Origin: an uncultured Maribacter sp.
Lineage (GTDB): Bacteria; Bacteroidota; Bacteroidia; Flavobacteriales; Flavobacteriaceae
DNA: 64,000 bases
NCBI RefSeq assembly: GCF_947500985.1
Contig: NZ_CANMTX010000001.1
Span: 310,001-374,000, forward strand
Reading direction: 5' to 3'
Shown here: in pieces, positions 1 through 9,397 of the stretch
Position numbering within the stretch: position 1 is the first letter of the stretch
Layout: every line of letters starts with the position of its first letter
The notes under the pieces: generated by a model
Told to the model about the DNA's origin: nothing
What the model saw: the letters and a program-made list of their open reading frames with translations, nothing else
Databases searched by the model: none
Translations under genes and position numbers: made by a program

Positions 1-108
1 ATTCTTGTTTGGTAATATAAAAGTATTGAAACGTTCAGAACTTAAACACGAACAGTGATTTAAGAGTAATTTTACCGCTGTTAATATGGGCAACTATAGA
101 TTAATCAA

Positions 109-1224
109 ATGAGTAAAGTAGCTAGAACGTTATTGGTATTTACAGTATTATTGGTGATTTCTTGTGGCAATAAAAAAAACACTAATAAGATTGAAACCAG
201 TCTCAAATTATGTTTTGTTGATGAATATATTTTACCTGATGAAACAACATTTGCAAACACAAGAGTAGGAGGGTTATCAGGCATAGATTATGCAAATGGC
301 GACTGGTATGCTATAAGTGATGATAGTGATTCTCCAAGGTTTTATAAGGCAATCGTTTCATATGATTTAAAAGGATTTAATACTATTCAGGTTACAGCAG
401 TAACTCATTTTAAAGACGAAAATGGAAATAATTTATCTAAGGGAATTGTTGATCCCGAATCTATAAGATGTGATAATGGTGCTTTGATTTGGACAAGTGA
501 AGGGAATATTAAAGAAGGTCTGATACCTTTCGTACACATTTCAGATTCAGTCGGAAATTTTGTAAAAGAAATAGATTTAGCAAATCGCTACTTACCTAAT
601 GACAATCCAGATTTAGGACCTCGCCATAACGGTGTTTTTGAAGGAATAGCTTTAAGTCATAATAAAAAAGGGTATTGGGTTGCGATGGAATTACCATTGA
701 AAGAAGACGGAGTTGAACCAACTTTAGAAGAAACAGATTCACCTGTAAGAATAGTATATATTAATAAAAAAACGGGGCATTCAGAAAAGGAAATAGTGTA
801 TGAATTGGATAAAGTTACCCGTCCTGCAGCTGATGGATCCACTTTTGTACTTAATGGGATTGTTGAGATTCTAGAATACGATACAAATAGATTTTTTGTT
901 TTAGAACGCTCTTATTCTATGGGATACGCTGACGGAGGTAATACCGTTAAAATTTACGATGTAAATGCAAGCAAAGCAACCGATGTAAGTAGTATTAATA
1001 GTTTAAAAGGTGAGAGCTATACCAAAGTAACAAAGAAGCTTTTATTCAATTTTGAGGATATTAGAAAAGACTTGACGAACGGTATTGTAGATAATATTGA
1101 AGGAATCACATTTGGACCTGACTTTGCAAACGGTAATCGCTCTTTAATAGTGGTAGCCGATAATAATTTTAGCCTTTATGGTCCACAACTTAATCAGTTT
1201 ATACTTTTTGAAGTAGAGAAATAA
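109..1224 (+). CDS. Phytase-like esterase lipoprotein
   Basis: A 371-residue exported protein. The N-terminus is a lipoprotein signal ending in the lipobox LVISC, with Cys19 as the probable lipid anchor. The mature part resembles the 'esterase-like activity of phytase' family (PF13449), a beta-propeller: GGLSGIDY near residue 53, DDSDSPRFY, DPESIR, GVFEGIAL and EGITFGP are the blade motifs that family shares. It probably acts in the periplasm or at the cell surface on a phosphorylated or ester substrate, but the substrate cannot be read from sequence. It is a single gene with 226 bases before the next. The family call is from motif recall, not a search. Confidence 0.72.
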   Translation: MSKVARTLLVFTVLLVISCGNKKNTNKIETSLKLCFVDEYILPDETTFANTRVGGLSGIDYANGDWYAISDDSDSPRFYKAIVSYDLKGFNTIQVTAVTHFKDENGNNLSKGIVDPESIRCDNGALIWTSEGNIKEGLIPFVHISDSVGNFVKEIDLANRYLPNDNPDLGPRHNGVFEGIALSHNKKGYWVAMELPLKEDGVEPTLEETDSPVRIVYINKKTGHSEKEIVYELDKVTRPAADGSTFVLNGIVEILEYDTNRFFVLERSYSMGYADGGNTVKIYDVNASKATDVSSINSLKGESYTKVTKKLLFNFEDIRKDLTNGIVDNIEGITFGPDFANGNRSLIVVADNNFSLYGPQLNQFILFEVEK

Positions 1225-1450
1225 ATATAGAGAATCAATTTTGAACCACAACTTATACTACTATAGTCTGGGGTTTATTATGAGCATATATTATTTAATT
1301 TGGTAATATTCAGATAAGAAAAAACATATATTTTTTTAAGACAATAAACTACCTAATGAATTACGTTAATAAGATGAACGTAGTTTACATATAATTCTTT
1401 TACTGTATTTTAAGAGCTTATATTCGTGACATACAAAGCAAATTATTGAC

Positions 1451-2170
1451 TTGAACCATCTTATAAAAGACATTGTTCTTAATTATTCTTATATAGCGCT
1501 ATATGGTCTTACATTCGGTTATTTTATAACCTTATACTTTGGAGTAGGCACTCTATTTTTATATAGTTGCAAGCTATTAGAGCGTAAGAAAATGCTAAAT
1601 AAGGTTATAGCTATCGAAGTTTCTAAAAAGCAGATAGCCTTTGAAATAAAACACTCCATAAAATCAATACTAATTTTTGGATTTTCAATTATCCCTATCA
1701 TTTTTTTAATTCGAAAAGGGGTCATTGAACTATTGTCCAATACATGGTCAAATGTATTGATAGGATTGGTAATTCTTACCATTTGTAACGAGGTCCACTT
1801 TTATATCGTACACCGATTGATGCATCAAAAATTTATGATGAGACATGTGCATAAAATACATCACAAGTCTACCGTGCCTAATGTATATTCTGTATTTAGT
1901 TTTCACTGGGTAGAAGCTCTTCTTCTTAGTACTGTTCCGTTAATAATTGCTCCATCTGTACCATTTTCTATTGTAGCTATATTTTTGTATCCATTGGTAA
2001 GTATTCTATTAAATTTTGCAGGACATTGTAACTATAGATTTGGGGATGGAAAAGGTCGAAACTGGAAACTTTTTGGCACCCACCACAATGAACACCATAG
2101 CAAAGGACGTAGAAATTACGGATTTGCATTACATCTTTTAGACAAATTATTTTCAAGACATAACCGTTAA
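1451..2170 (+). CDS. Fatty acid hydroxylase / sterol desaturase family membrane protein
   Basis: A 239-residue integral membrane di-iron enzyme. All three histidine clusters of the family (PF04116) are visible: HRLMH at 121-125, HKIHH at 134-138 and HHNEHH at 211-216, set between hydrophobic segments. Such enzymes hydroxylate or desaturate acyl chains or carotenoids using O2. The start is a TTG; no in-frame ATG lies between the upstream stop and the first membrane segment, so TTG is the best choice. The stop is three bases before the next start, so it is translated as one unit with the ketosynthase fusion, which suggests that it modifies that enzyme's acyl substrate or product. Confidence 0.82.
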   Translation: MNHLIKDIVLNYSYIALYGLTFGYFITLYFGVGTLFLYSCKLLERKKMLNKVIAIEVSKKQIAFEIKHSIKSILIFGFSIIPIIFLIRKGVIELLSNTWSNVLIGLVILTICNEVHFYIVHRLMHQKFMMRHVHKIHHKSTVPNVYSVFSFHWVEALLLSTVPLIIAPSVPFSIVAIFLYPLVSILLNFAGHCNYRFGDGKGRNWKLFGTHHNEHHSKGRRNYGFALHLLDKLFSRHNR

Positions 2171-2173
2171 TAT

Positions 2174-4024
2174 ATGAGTGACGTATTTATAACAAGTACA
2201 GGTTCTTTTTTACCCAATAAAGCCATTTCTAATGATGAAATGGAAGATTACCTAGGTCGTATACATGGTAAAGATAGCCGTGCAAAAAATCGGGTTTTAA
2301 ATCAAAATGGTATTAAAACAAGATACTATGCAATCGATAAAGATCAAAGAAGCACCCACTCTAACGCGCAATTAGCAGTTGGTGCCGTTAATAATGCCAT
2401 TCAAAAAAGTAGCTTAAGAACTACCGATGTTGAGTTGTTATGTACGGGAACAACACAAGCAGATTTACCAATACCTGGTTTTGCCAGTATGGTACATGCT
2501 GGACTAGATTTTAACAGATGTGAAGTTGCTAATTTTCAAAGTGTGTGTGCTAGTGGTATTATGGCATTGAAAAATGCATATGCACAAATTAAATGCGATG
2601 AAAAAGAAAATGCGGTTTGTGTGGGTAGTGAATTGGCAAGCCGACTATTTAAAGCTTCGCGGTTTGAAGCCCAAGGAGTAAAAGACCTACCATTTAATGC
2701 CGAATTTTTAAGGTGGATGCTTTCTGATGGCGCAGGGGCTTTTGTTCTTCAAAACAAGAAAAATGAAAATGGTATTTCCTTAAAAATAGATTGGATCGAC
2801 CTAAAGTCTCATGCCAATGAATTTCCTGTTTGTATGTATACAGGTAAAACTGACAACAAAAATGAAGAGGAAAGAACATGGTTAGATTACCCCAGTTATG
2901 AGGAAGCCTCTAAAGCCGGTGCAATCAATTTACAGCAAGACACTAGATTATTAGATAAGGTAATAAAAACTGGCGTTGCTCACTACTTTGATCTCATCGA
3001 CCAAGGTAAAATCAATACGAGTGAAATCGATTGGTTATGTTGCCATTATTCTTCAGAAATGTTCAAAGACCCTATCAAAGAATTGATGTTAAAAGGTGGT
3101 GGCGAAATAGCCGATAATAAATGGTTCAGCAACCTTACTTCGAAAGGGAACACGGGCTCGGCTTCTATTTTTATTATGCTCGACGAACTAATGCATTCAG
3201 GATCATTAAAACCAGGAAACAAAATACTTTGCATGGTACCCGAAAGTGGTAGATTTATCACCTCATTTATGCAACTAACCGTAGTTGGTAACAGCGATAC
3301 AACAACAAAACGATATCCCTTAAGAAAAATAGAATCTCCCGAATTAGTTATTAATAATACCGAAACTTCAGAATGGCTAATTAGGAATTTAACTCAAGTA
3401 TGGATTGATTTTGAAAGCGCATTGCTTAAAGTGCCCGTTCTAGCAAAAATACAAGATGGTACACTCAGTTTGTCTGATTATAAACTTCTACTTACTGATT
3501 TACGACAGCAAGTAATTGATGGTTCTCAATGGATTTCTAGGGCTGCCTCAAATATTGATATTGAACTTTTTGAGCTACGTTCTGCTTTTATCAAACATAC
3601 TGCTGCCGAGCATAAAGATTACCAAATGTTAGAACGAAATTATGTGGCATTAGGAGAAGATTTGGAGGTAATTCAAAATGGAGAAAAAAATATTGGCACG
3701 GTTTCTCTAACATCATTTATGTTTCAACAGGCTAGCAAACCAAACCCTATTGATTTACTGGGATCTATGTTTATTATTGAAGGTATAGGCAAGCGTTTGG
3801 CAGGTTATTGGGGTAAGATGATAAAAGATCAATTAAATTTGAAGGACGAACAGGTTTCCTTTTTCACCTATCATGGTGTAGCAGATGAAAACCATTTTCA
3901 TAATTTAGAAGAAGCATTGAATCATCCAGAAATGAATATGATCGTAGCTGAGAAAATAGTAAAGACTGCGAAGATTACAGCTAAATTATATACTATGCAG
4001 TTAAATGAATTAGGTAATTATTAA
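2174..4024 (+). CDS. Ketoacyl-ACP synthase III fused to haem-oxygenase-like di-iron domain
   Basis: A 616-residue fusion. Residues 1 to about 372 are a FabH/OleA-type thiolase fold with the complete triad: Cys125 (SVCASG), His291 (CCHYSS) and Asn326 (KGNTGSAS). Residues from about 400 to 616 are helical and resemble the TenA/haem-oxygenase-like di-iron oxidase fold: HTAAEH at 475-480, Glu536 in IEGIGKR, and H567-x3-D571-x2-H574, which together could hold two irons. The first half should condense acyl thioesters; the second could oxidise or decarboxylate the product. It sits three bases from both neighbours. The product is unknown. FabH alone is about 320 residues, so the tail is a true extra domain. 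Confidence 0.75.
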   Translation: MSDVFITSTGSFLPNKAISNDEMEDYLGRIHGKDSRAKNRVLNQNGIKTRYYAIDKDQRSTHSNAQLAVGAVNNAIQKSSLRTTDVELLCTGTTQADLPIPGFASMVHAGLDFNRCEVANFQSVCASGIMALKNAYAQIKCDEKENAVCVGSELASRLFKASRFEAQGVKDLPFNAEFLRWMLSDGAGAFVLQNKKNENGISLKIDWIDLKSHANEFPVCMYTGKTDNKNEEERTWLDYPSYEEASKAGAINLQQDTRLLDKVIKTGVAHYFDLIDQGKINTSEIDWLCCHYSSEMFKDPIKELMLKGGGEIADNKWFSNLTSKGNTGSASIFIMLDELMHSGSLKPGNKILCMVPESGRFITSFMQLTVVGNSDTTTKRYPLRKIESPELVINNTETSEWLIRNLTQVWIDFESALLKVPVLAKIQDGTLSLSDYKLLLTDLRQQVIDGSQWISRAASNIDIELFELRSAFIKHTAAEHKDYQMLERNYVALGEDLEVIQNGEKNIGTVSLTSFMFQQASKPNPIDLLGSMFIIEGIGKRLAGYWGKMIKDQLNLKDEQVSFFTYHGVADENHFHNLEEALNHPEMNMIVAEKIVKTAKITAKLYTMQLNELGNY

Positions 4025-4027
4025 GAT

Positions 4028-4924
4028 ATGATAGACGAAAACATGGATTTTTCAAAACATGACGAAAGGGACCCTAACCCTTGGTTGGCATTGTTTTTAG
4101 ATGAAAGCATTCCTATTAATCAATCCACAAAGTTGGCACTTATGAGGGACAATGCTTCTAAATCGGCAAAATACGTGCTACCTATTGTACATATTGGGTC
4201 TAAGATTTCGATGTTCTTTATTCATATTTTCAAGTTCTTCTTACCAAACCTTATAAATTCATCTAAAATATTGCATCGTATTTTAGCTTGGGGTCTAAAA
4301 ACCTTTATAAGTCCAGATGCCAATTTGCTTATTTTTAGACATTTTCATATCGGAACCGAAATATTACAATTTATTGCAGGAAATATTCCCGAAGCAGAGA
4401 TAGTAGGAAACCCGTTAAAACCTAAAGATTTTGAAGATGTAAAAGACGACCTGTTTTTAAAGCATGATTTAAATTTGTACAATTTTGTAATTCATTTGAA
4501 CAATCAATTGAAACAAAAAGGAATCAAAATTGAACCGCCAAAAAAAATTAATTTGGATATGATTTCTGAAGATCAATTTGACCATATTCAGTTTCCGAAT
4601 AAATGGACGAACTTTCTTGATCTTAGGTCTGCTATTGAATTGTTTACCCCGTATTATCAATTGTTTCTAACATCTAACGACTTTATTAGAGCATCAAATT
4701 CATTACAATTAGATGAGACCATAGCCATTTACACCTCTCAAATTATAAACACTCCTGGGCATTTAGGTTTGGTGAACAATAAACACCCTATGGTGCCTGC
4801 TACAACCTATAGTGTTGCTTACAGATTGGTATTACACGGTCTAGCGGCTGAAACCCTACATGAAGTCTTGGTTAAAATGAAATTAAATAAAGATCGCGAT
4901 GGTATTATAACTCCTTTAAAATAG
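4028..4924 (+). CDS. Unrecognised protein of the ketosynthase cluster
   Basis: A 298-residue protein that I cannot assign. It has no signal peptide; residues 45-100 are hydrophobic and helical with several short possible membrane-associated segments, followed by FRHFHIGTEILQF, where two histidines and a glutamate sit in one helix. The C-terminal half is polar. It begins three bases after the ketosynthase fusion stops and ends the three-gene unit, so it probably works on the same lipid or polyketide, as a carrier, membrane adaptor or further oxidase. The function is inferred only from position. Confidence 0.6.
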   Translation: MIDENMDFSKHDERDPNPWLALFLDESIPINQSTKLALMRDNASKSAKYVLPIVHIGSKISMFFIHIFKFFLPNLINSSKILHRILAWGLKTFISPDANLLIFRHFHIGTEILQFIAGNIPEAEIVGNPLKPKDFEDVKDDLFLKHDLNLYNFVIHLNNQLKQKGIKIEPPKKINLDMISEDQFDHIQFPNKWTNFLDLRSAIELFTPYYQLFLTSNDFIRASNSLQLDETIAIYTSQIINTPGHLGLVNNKHPMVPATTYSVAYRLVLHGLAAETLHEVLVKMKLNKDRDGIITPLK

Positions 4925-5192
4925 ACATAAAACTAAAGGTTTTGGTATTACCAGAAACTAAGACTACTTTTTATTAAGCCTCTTTTTCAAACAAAAACTC
5001 ACCTTTTGTTTCGGCAGTGTGTAATCACAACTGTTTCAGTAAACGACAGCAATTTTATTCGGTTTATTTGAACAGATAAAACTATAGATTCTAATACTAT
5101 TTAAATTACTATTTAAAATACACCAAAAAAAATACCCGTTAAAAGCATCGGATTTTCAATAGGTCATTAAAATGCATATCATTAATTGAATA

Positions 5193-5228
5193 GCTGAGAT
5201 TAATTTTTATTAGTCTCAGCATTTTTTT
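5193..5228 (+). terminator. Rho-independent terminator after the lipid cluster
   Basis: Inverted repeat GCTGAGA (5193-5199) with TCTCAGC (5214-5220), followed directly by ATTTTTTTA. It lies about 270 bases after the three-gene unit and before the marC promoter, so it would end plus-strand transcripts. Confidence 0.7.
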
Positions 5229-5258
5229 ATATTCAAATTATTCCCAAAAGATTCAAAA

Positions 5259-5266
5259 TAACTTTG
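5259..5266 (+). promoter_or_regulatory. Bacteroidota -7 element for marC
   Basis: TAACTTTG matches the TAnnTTTG element of Bacteroidota housekeeping promoters exactly and lies 51 bases before the marC start, after a terminator. No clear TTG element was found upstream. Confidence 0.5.
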
Positions 5267-5317
5267 TTTTTTTAACAAGAAATGAAGTTCTTGCAAGATT
5301 AAATTTCGCTTAAAATA

Positions 5318-5941
5318 ATGGATGATTTAATTACGTTTTCTATTGCTGTTTTTACTGGCTTCTTTGCCATTACAAACCCAATATCTAACATGACCGTTTT
5401 TCTATCTTTAACCCAAGGGGCAGATGAAAAAACCAAAGCTGATATCAATAAAAGAGCAAATATTATTGCCTTTATCATTGTTTTAGTATTTGTCCTTTTA
5501 GGAAAATATATATTCGAATTATTTAATATTAGCATTCCTGCCTTTAAAATTACAGGTGGTATCTTAATATTCTATATCGGTTTTGACATGCTGCAATCAA
5601 AACAGTCTAGTGTTAAGAATATTAAACACGTTAATATTGATGAAAACATTGCTGTTTCACCATTGGCGATTCCTATTTTAGCTGGTCCTGGTACAATTGT
5701 TACAGCTATGAACTTTGTATCAAGCGCTCAACCTGTTCATATAACTATAGTAATTGCGATTTTTGCTTTCATGAGTTTACTAACTTATTTTACCTTTAGA
5801 TTAAGTAACTTAATTGTGAAGCTTGTAGGCTACAATGTTATTTCGGTAATTGGTAAAATTATGGGTTTGATTATAGCTATTATTGGAACAGGTATGATTA
5901 TAGAAGGAATAAAAATTTCTTTTGACCTGGTTACTAAGTAA
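5318..5941 (+). CDS. MarC family integral membrane protein
   Basis: A 207-residue protein with six predicted membrane segments. The opening TGFFAITNPISNMTVFLSL and the middle SPLAIPILAGPGTIVTAMNF are hallmark motifs of the MarC/YhgN family (PF01914), and the length fits the usual 200-220 residues. The family's transport role is not established; the old link to multiple antibiotic resistance did not hold up. It has its own promoter element upstream, and the next gene follows after 37 bases, so co-transcription with the potassium-efflux pair is possible but not shown. Confidence 0.88.
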   Translation: MDDLITFSIAVFTGFFAITNPISNMTVFLSLTQGADEKTKADINKRANIIAFIIVLVFVLLGKYIFELFNISIPAFKITGGILIFYIGFDMLQSKQSSVKNIKHVNIDENIAVSPLAIPILAGPGTIVTAMNFVSSAQPVHITIVIAIFAFMSLLTYFTFRLSNLIVKLVGYNVISVIGKIMGLIIAIIGTGMIIEGIKISFDLVTK

Positions 5942-5978
5942 GTACCATAAATATTTATTTTCCTTAATTTAACGGAAC

Positions 5979-6509
5979 ATGAAGAAAGTCCTAATTTTAT
6001 TTGCTCATCCTAAGTACGAAAAATCTAGAGCAAATATGGTTTTAGTAAATCATGTTAAAAATAAAGAGGGCGTTACTTTTCATGATTTATATGAAGAGTA
6101 TCCAGATTTTCATATAGATGTGCCTTTCGAGAAGAAATTGTTAAAAGAACATGATGTTATTATATGGCATCACCCAATGTATTGGTACAGCTGTCCTCCA
6201 CTATTAAAACAATGGATAGATATGGTATTGGAATTCAATTGGGCATACGGACCAAATGGAAAATCATTATCCTCTAAAATTTGCTTAAATACTATTACCA
6301 CTGGCGGCAGTAAAGAACTATACTGCACCCAAGGAACAAATAGCTATACGATAACAGAATTTTTAAGACCTTTTGAGCAAACTGCTAATTTGTGTTTAAT
6401 GAACTATCACAAACCTTTTACCGTAATGGGATCTTATAAATTAACAGATGATGAACTAGAGGTTTATGGAGCGCAATACAGTTCATTTATAGACGAACTA
6501 CAATCATAA
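5979..6509 (+). CDS. KefF/KefG-like NAD(P)H oxidoreductase (flavodoxin fold)
   Basis: A 176-residue flavodoxin-like quinone reductase. VLILFAHPKYEKSRAN near the N-terminus is the FMN-phosphate loop of the NQO1/KefF family; IIWHHPMYWYSCPPLLKQW and the later TTGGSKELY are the other conserved loops. In Escherichia coli KefG is the activating subunit of the glutathione-gated potassium efflux channel KefB. The next gene, 61 bases on, is a KefB/KefC-type transporter, so this is most likely its ancillary subunit. Soluble and cytoplasmic, probably bound to the inner face of the membrane. Confidence 0.85.
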   Translation: MKKVLILFAHPKYEKSRANMVLVNHVKNKEGVTFHDLYEEYPDFHIDVPFEKKLLKEHDVIIWHHPMYWYSCPPLLKQWIDMVLEFNWAYGPNGKSLSSKICLNTITTGGSKELYCTQGTNSYTITEFLRPFEQTANLCLMNYHKPFTVMGSYKLTDDELEVYGAQYSSFIDELQS

Positions 6510-6570
6510 ATTAGTATTTTAAATACCTAAGTAATGTCTACATAGTAGCATTACAAATAAACCAACCACT

Positions 6571-8478
6571 ATGACCGGCAGTATACTTTTTGATGCAATT
6601 GTTTTCCTGTTAGGCGCAATCATTTGTGTTTCTATTGCGAAAAAATTAGGACTTAGTTCTGTTATCGGCTACCTAATGGCAGGGGTAATTATTGGACCCT
6701 ACGTATTAGGATTCATTGGTAAAGAAGGGGAAGATATTCTTCATTTTGCTGAATTCGGAGTTGTGGTAATGCTATTCTTAATCGGATTTGAAATTGAGCC
6801 GAAGAATTTCTGGAATATGCGTAAAACCATTGCTGGTATGGGTGGATTACAAGTTGGGGGTACCATGATATTAGCGTACATTTTTTTTATGCTATTAGAA
6901 TTTGATTGGAAAGTTTCACTTGTCATTTCTATGGCAATAGCCCTATCATCTACCGCAATAGCCATGCAGACCATTAAAGAAAAGGGATTACTGGAAACCA
7001 CCTTTGGAAATTCCGCTTTTTCAATACTATTGTTTCAAGATATCATTGTCATTTTTATGTTAGGTGCCATTCCGCTACTATCAAATACAGATGTCGCATC
7101 TACTACTGAAAATCATGAAGCAGGTAGCAATCTTTTAGATGGATTACCTATGGGTTACCAGACGCTTGCTATTATTTTATCAGTGGCATTAATAATAGGT
7201 GCAGGGCAGTACTTAATAGTTCCGATGTTAAGAAAAGTAGCACAAACCGGTGTTCGGGAACTATTGATAGCATCTGCTCTTTTAATTGTCTTCAGCATTT
7301 CGTTTTTAATGGAATATGTAGGACTCTCACCTGCCTTAGGAGCTTTCTTAGGTGGGGTAGTGCTATCTAACAGTGAATATAAACATGAACTAGAAAGCAC
7401 CTTAGAACCCTTTAAAAATTTGCTACTAGGTCTCTTTTTTATTGCTGTTGGAGCTTCTATAAACTTTGTGGTGATTGCAAAAATGCCGTTGACCATTGGT
7501 GGAATTTTAATTGCTGTAATACTCATCAAAGCATTGGTTCTGTTCTTTACCGGAATGGTATTTAAAATGAAGCTTGACCAAAAACTATTATTGACCTTCG
7601 GTTTGGCACAAATTGGTGAATTTGCCTTCGTACTACTTTCGTTTGCATTTGAATTGAATATTCTAGAACAAGAACAGATGGATATTTTATTGGTGATTAC
7701 TGCCTTGAGTATGTCTATTACTCCAATTATTAGTATTGTCAACGAACGATTAATTCTTCCAAAAATAGGTACTAAAGAATCTATAAAGAGACCAATGGAC
7801 CACATTGCAAAATCGCAAAATGTTATTCTTGTAGGCTTCGGACATTTTGGTAGCACGGTTGGTCGTTTTTTAAGATCTCACGGTATTGAGCCTACAATTT
7901 TGGACCAAGATTCTAATCGAGTTGACTTTCTTCGTAAAATGGGGTTTGAGGTATATTATGGTGATGCTACACGTATAGATCTATTAGAATCTGCAGGTAT
8001 TGCACAGGCTAAAATATTAATATGTGCTATTGACAACCCTAGTGTTACCAAAGAAATTACAAAAATGGTGAAAGAAAAATACCCCCATGTTGAACTCATG
8101 ATTAGAGCGCAAAATAGATATGATGCCTACGAATTATTGAATATGGGTATGGAGAATATTTATCGAGAATCTTTAGATACGTCACTTTCATTAGCTAAAG
8201 ATGTATTAAGCAAACTTGGTTTTAGAAAATATACATTGACTCAACAGGTGCAAAATTTCATTAAATATGATGAATCAAGTTTAAGAAGATTAGCCGCTGA
8301 ACCAAAGGGGGAAGAAAACTATATTTTTAAAGCTCGTAAAGAATTAGAGGAACAACAACGATTGTTAGAAGAAGATTTTAAAAGAGGTATTGTAGAATAC
8401 GATAATCATTGGGATAGCGAATCTATAAGACAAGTACTAGAAAACCAGCAAAATAATACTTCTTCATCAATGGACTAA
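6571..8478 (+). CDS. CPA2 family cation/proton antiporter, KefB/KefC type
   Basis: A 635-residue protein. Residues 1 to about 390 hold the twelve or so membrane helices of the Na+/H+ exchanger domain, including the motif VGLSPALGAFLGGVVLS. A cytoplasmic RCK (TrkA-N) nucleotide-binding domain begins near residue 415 with the Rossmann motif VGFGHFGSTVG and an acidic residue in LDQDSNR. The C-terminal 80 residues are charged and probably coiled coil. It exchanges potassium for protons and is usually gated by glutathione adducts to protect against electrophiles. Pairing with the KefG-like gene upstream supports this. Confidence 0.88.
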   Translation: MTGSILFDAIVFLLGAIICVSIAKKLGLSSVIGYLMAGVIIGPYVLGFIGKEGEDILHFAEFGVVVMLFLIGFEIEPKNFWNMRKTIAGMGGLQVGGTMILAYIFFMLLEFDWKVSLVISMAIALSSTAIAMQTIKEKGLLETTFGNSAFSILLFQDIIVIFMLGAIPLLSNTDVASTTENHEAGSNLLDGLPMGYQTLAIILSVALIIGAGQYLIVPMLRKVAQTGVRELLIASALLIVFSISFLMEYVGLSPALGAFLGGVVLSNSEYKHELESTLEPFKNLLLGLFFIAVGASINFVVIAKMPLTIGGILIAVILIKALVLFFTGMVFKMKLDQKLLLTFGLAQIGEFAFVLLSFAFELNILEQEQMDILLVITALSMSITPIISIVNERLILPKIGTKESIKRPMDHIAKSQNVILVGFGHFGSTVGRFLRSHGIEPTILDQDSNRVDFLRKMGFEVYYGDATRIDLLESAGIAQAKILICAIDNPSVTKEITKMVKEKYPHVELMIRAQNRYDAYELLNMGMENIYRESLDTSLSLAKDVLSKLGFRKYTLTQQVQNFIKYDESSLRRLAAEPKGEENYIFKARKELEEQQRLLEEDFKRGIVEYDNHWDSESIRQVLENQQNNTSSSMD

Positions 8479-8659
8479 TATACAGTTCAACTCCTTAAAG
8501 GTCTATTTTAAACTTCTATAGAATATCCAAATTCATAGATAGAATATGCCAATTCGTCTATTTCTAATTTAATTATAAGGTTATAGATTAAACCTCAGGG
8601 ACATTTACATGTCAAAGTATTGAACGTAAAATAAAAGTTTAACCTTTAAATATAAAACG

Positions 8660-9235
8660 ATGAAAACAAACACTAAAACATACGTAATATTAGGTTTATT
8701 TCTAATAGCATTTGCTTTACCAAGTACAGCACAAACACGTAAAAAAACAGCAACAAAAACAACGACTGTTACTAAAACTCCTGGCAGAGTTTCAAGTAAG
8801 AAGGTTCAGTATAAAACACCTAAAAAGAAGGTAGTAGCAGTTAGAACAGTGCCTAACAAAACCGTTGTAAAACATAATGGTCAAAGTTATTACTACTCTA
8901 ATAATAAATACTATACAGCATCTCGTGGTAGATATATTGCCATCGCACCTAAGATTGGGTTTAGAATAAATAGCTTACCTCCAAATTATGCAAGAGTTCG
9001 TTTCAATAACCATTTGTATTTTAATGTTGGTGGTACCTTCTATGTTGAAGCAAATTCTGGATACGAAGTTGTAGATCCTGAAATTGGTACGGTGGTTAGC
9101 GAATTACCTGATGGGTATGAAAAAGTTACTATTGATGGATTTACATACTATGAGTACTCTAATATACTGTATGAAAAAATACAAGTAAATGGTTCTAGAG
9201 CTTATGAAGTTGTTGGTATTATTGATATGGAGTAA
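8660..9235 (+). CDS. Secreted DUF6515 family protein
   Basis: A 191-residue exported protein with a clear signal peptide (cleavage probably after ...PSTA, near residue 24). A Lys/Thr-rich linker follows, then two copies of a short Tyr-rich module (YYYSNNKYYTA, later YYEYSNILYEK) separated by LPPNYARV and LPDGYEKV, the pattern of DUF6515 proteins common in Bacteroidota. Function unknown; probably a cell-envelope protein. It is a single gene closed by the strong terminator just after it. Confidence 0.72.
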   Translation: MKTNTKTYVILGLFLIAFALPSTAQTRKKTATKTTTVTKTPGRVSSKKVQYKTPKKKVVAVRTVPNKTVVKHNGQSYYYSNNKYYTASRGRYIAIAPKIGFRINSLPPNYARVRFNNHLYFNVGGTFYVEANSGYEVVDPEIGTVVSELPDGYEKVTIDGFTYYEYSNILYEKIQVNGSRAYEVVGIIDME

Positions 9236-9252
9236 TTAAATATAAGTTTTAT

Positions 9253-9292
9253 AAAAAAAGGGCTTACGAATATATTCGTAAGCCCTTTTTTT
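9253..9292. terminator. Strong bidirectional terminator
   Basis: A perfect inverted repeat at 9260-9285 (13-base arms, GGGCTTACGAATA) is flanked by seven A before and seven T after, so it can work in both directions. It ends the DUF6515 gene. Confidence 0.93.
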
Positions 9293-9397
9293 ATTTCAAT
9301 CTATAAAACATGATATTGCTTAGGTTTATAAAAAACCGAATTACTTACTTTTACCTAAGTAACTAAATTACAATTTAGAACCCCATTACACGTAAAG

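Larger units (their letters stand above)
4925..5317. other. 393-base intergenic region
   Basis: No gene is supported here. It holds the terminator at 5193-5228 and the -7 element at 5259-5266, which separate the lipid unit from marC. The first 200 bases show no open frame with codon use like the neighbours; short minus-strand stretches around 4981-5040 read plausibly in two frames but are too short to call. Confidence 0.5.

Noticed and set aside
4981..5040. Possible CRP-like site or gene scrap on the minus strand
   Set aside because: The near-palindrome TGTGATTACACA is imperfect, no such regulator was seen, and the coding-like stretches are only about 16 codons in two frames.
7155..7856. Long open frame of 233 codons on the minus strand inside the KefB-like gene
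   Set aside because: It is fully antisense to a strongly supported transporter and its product has no domain pattern; low-stop antisense frames are expected over hydrophobic genes.
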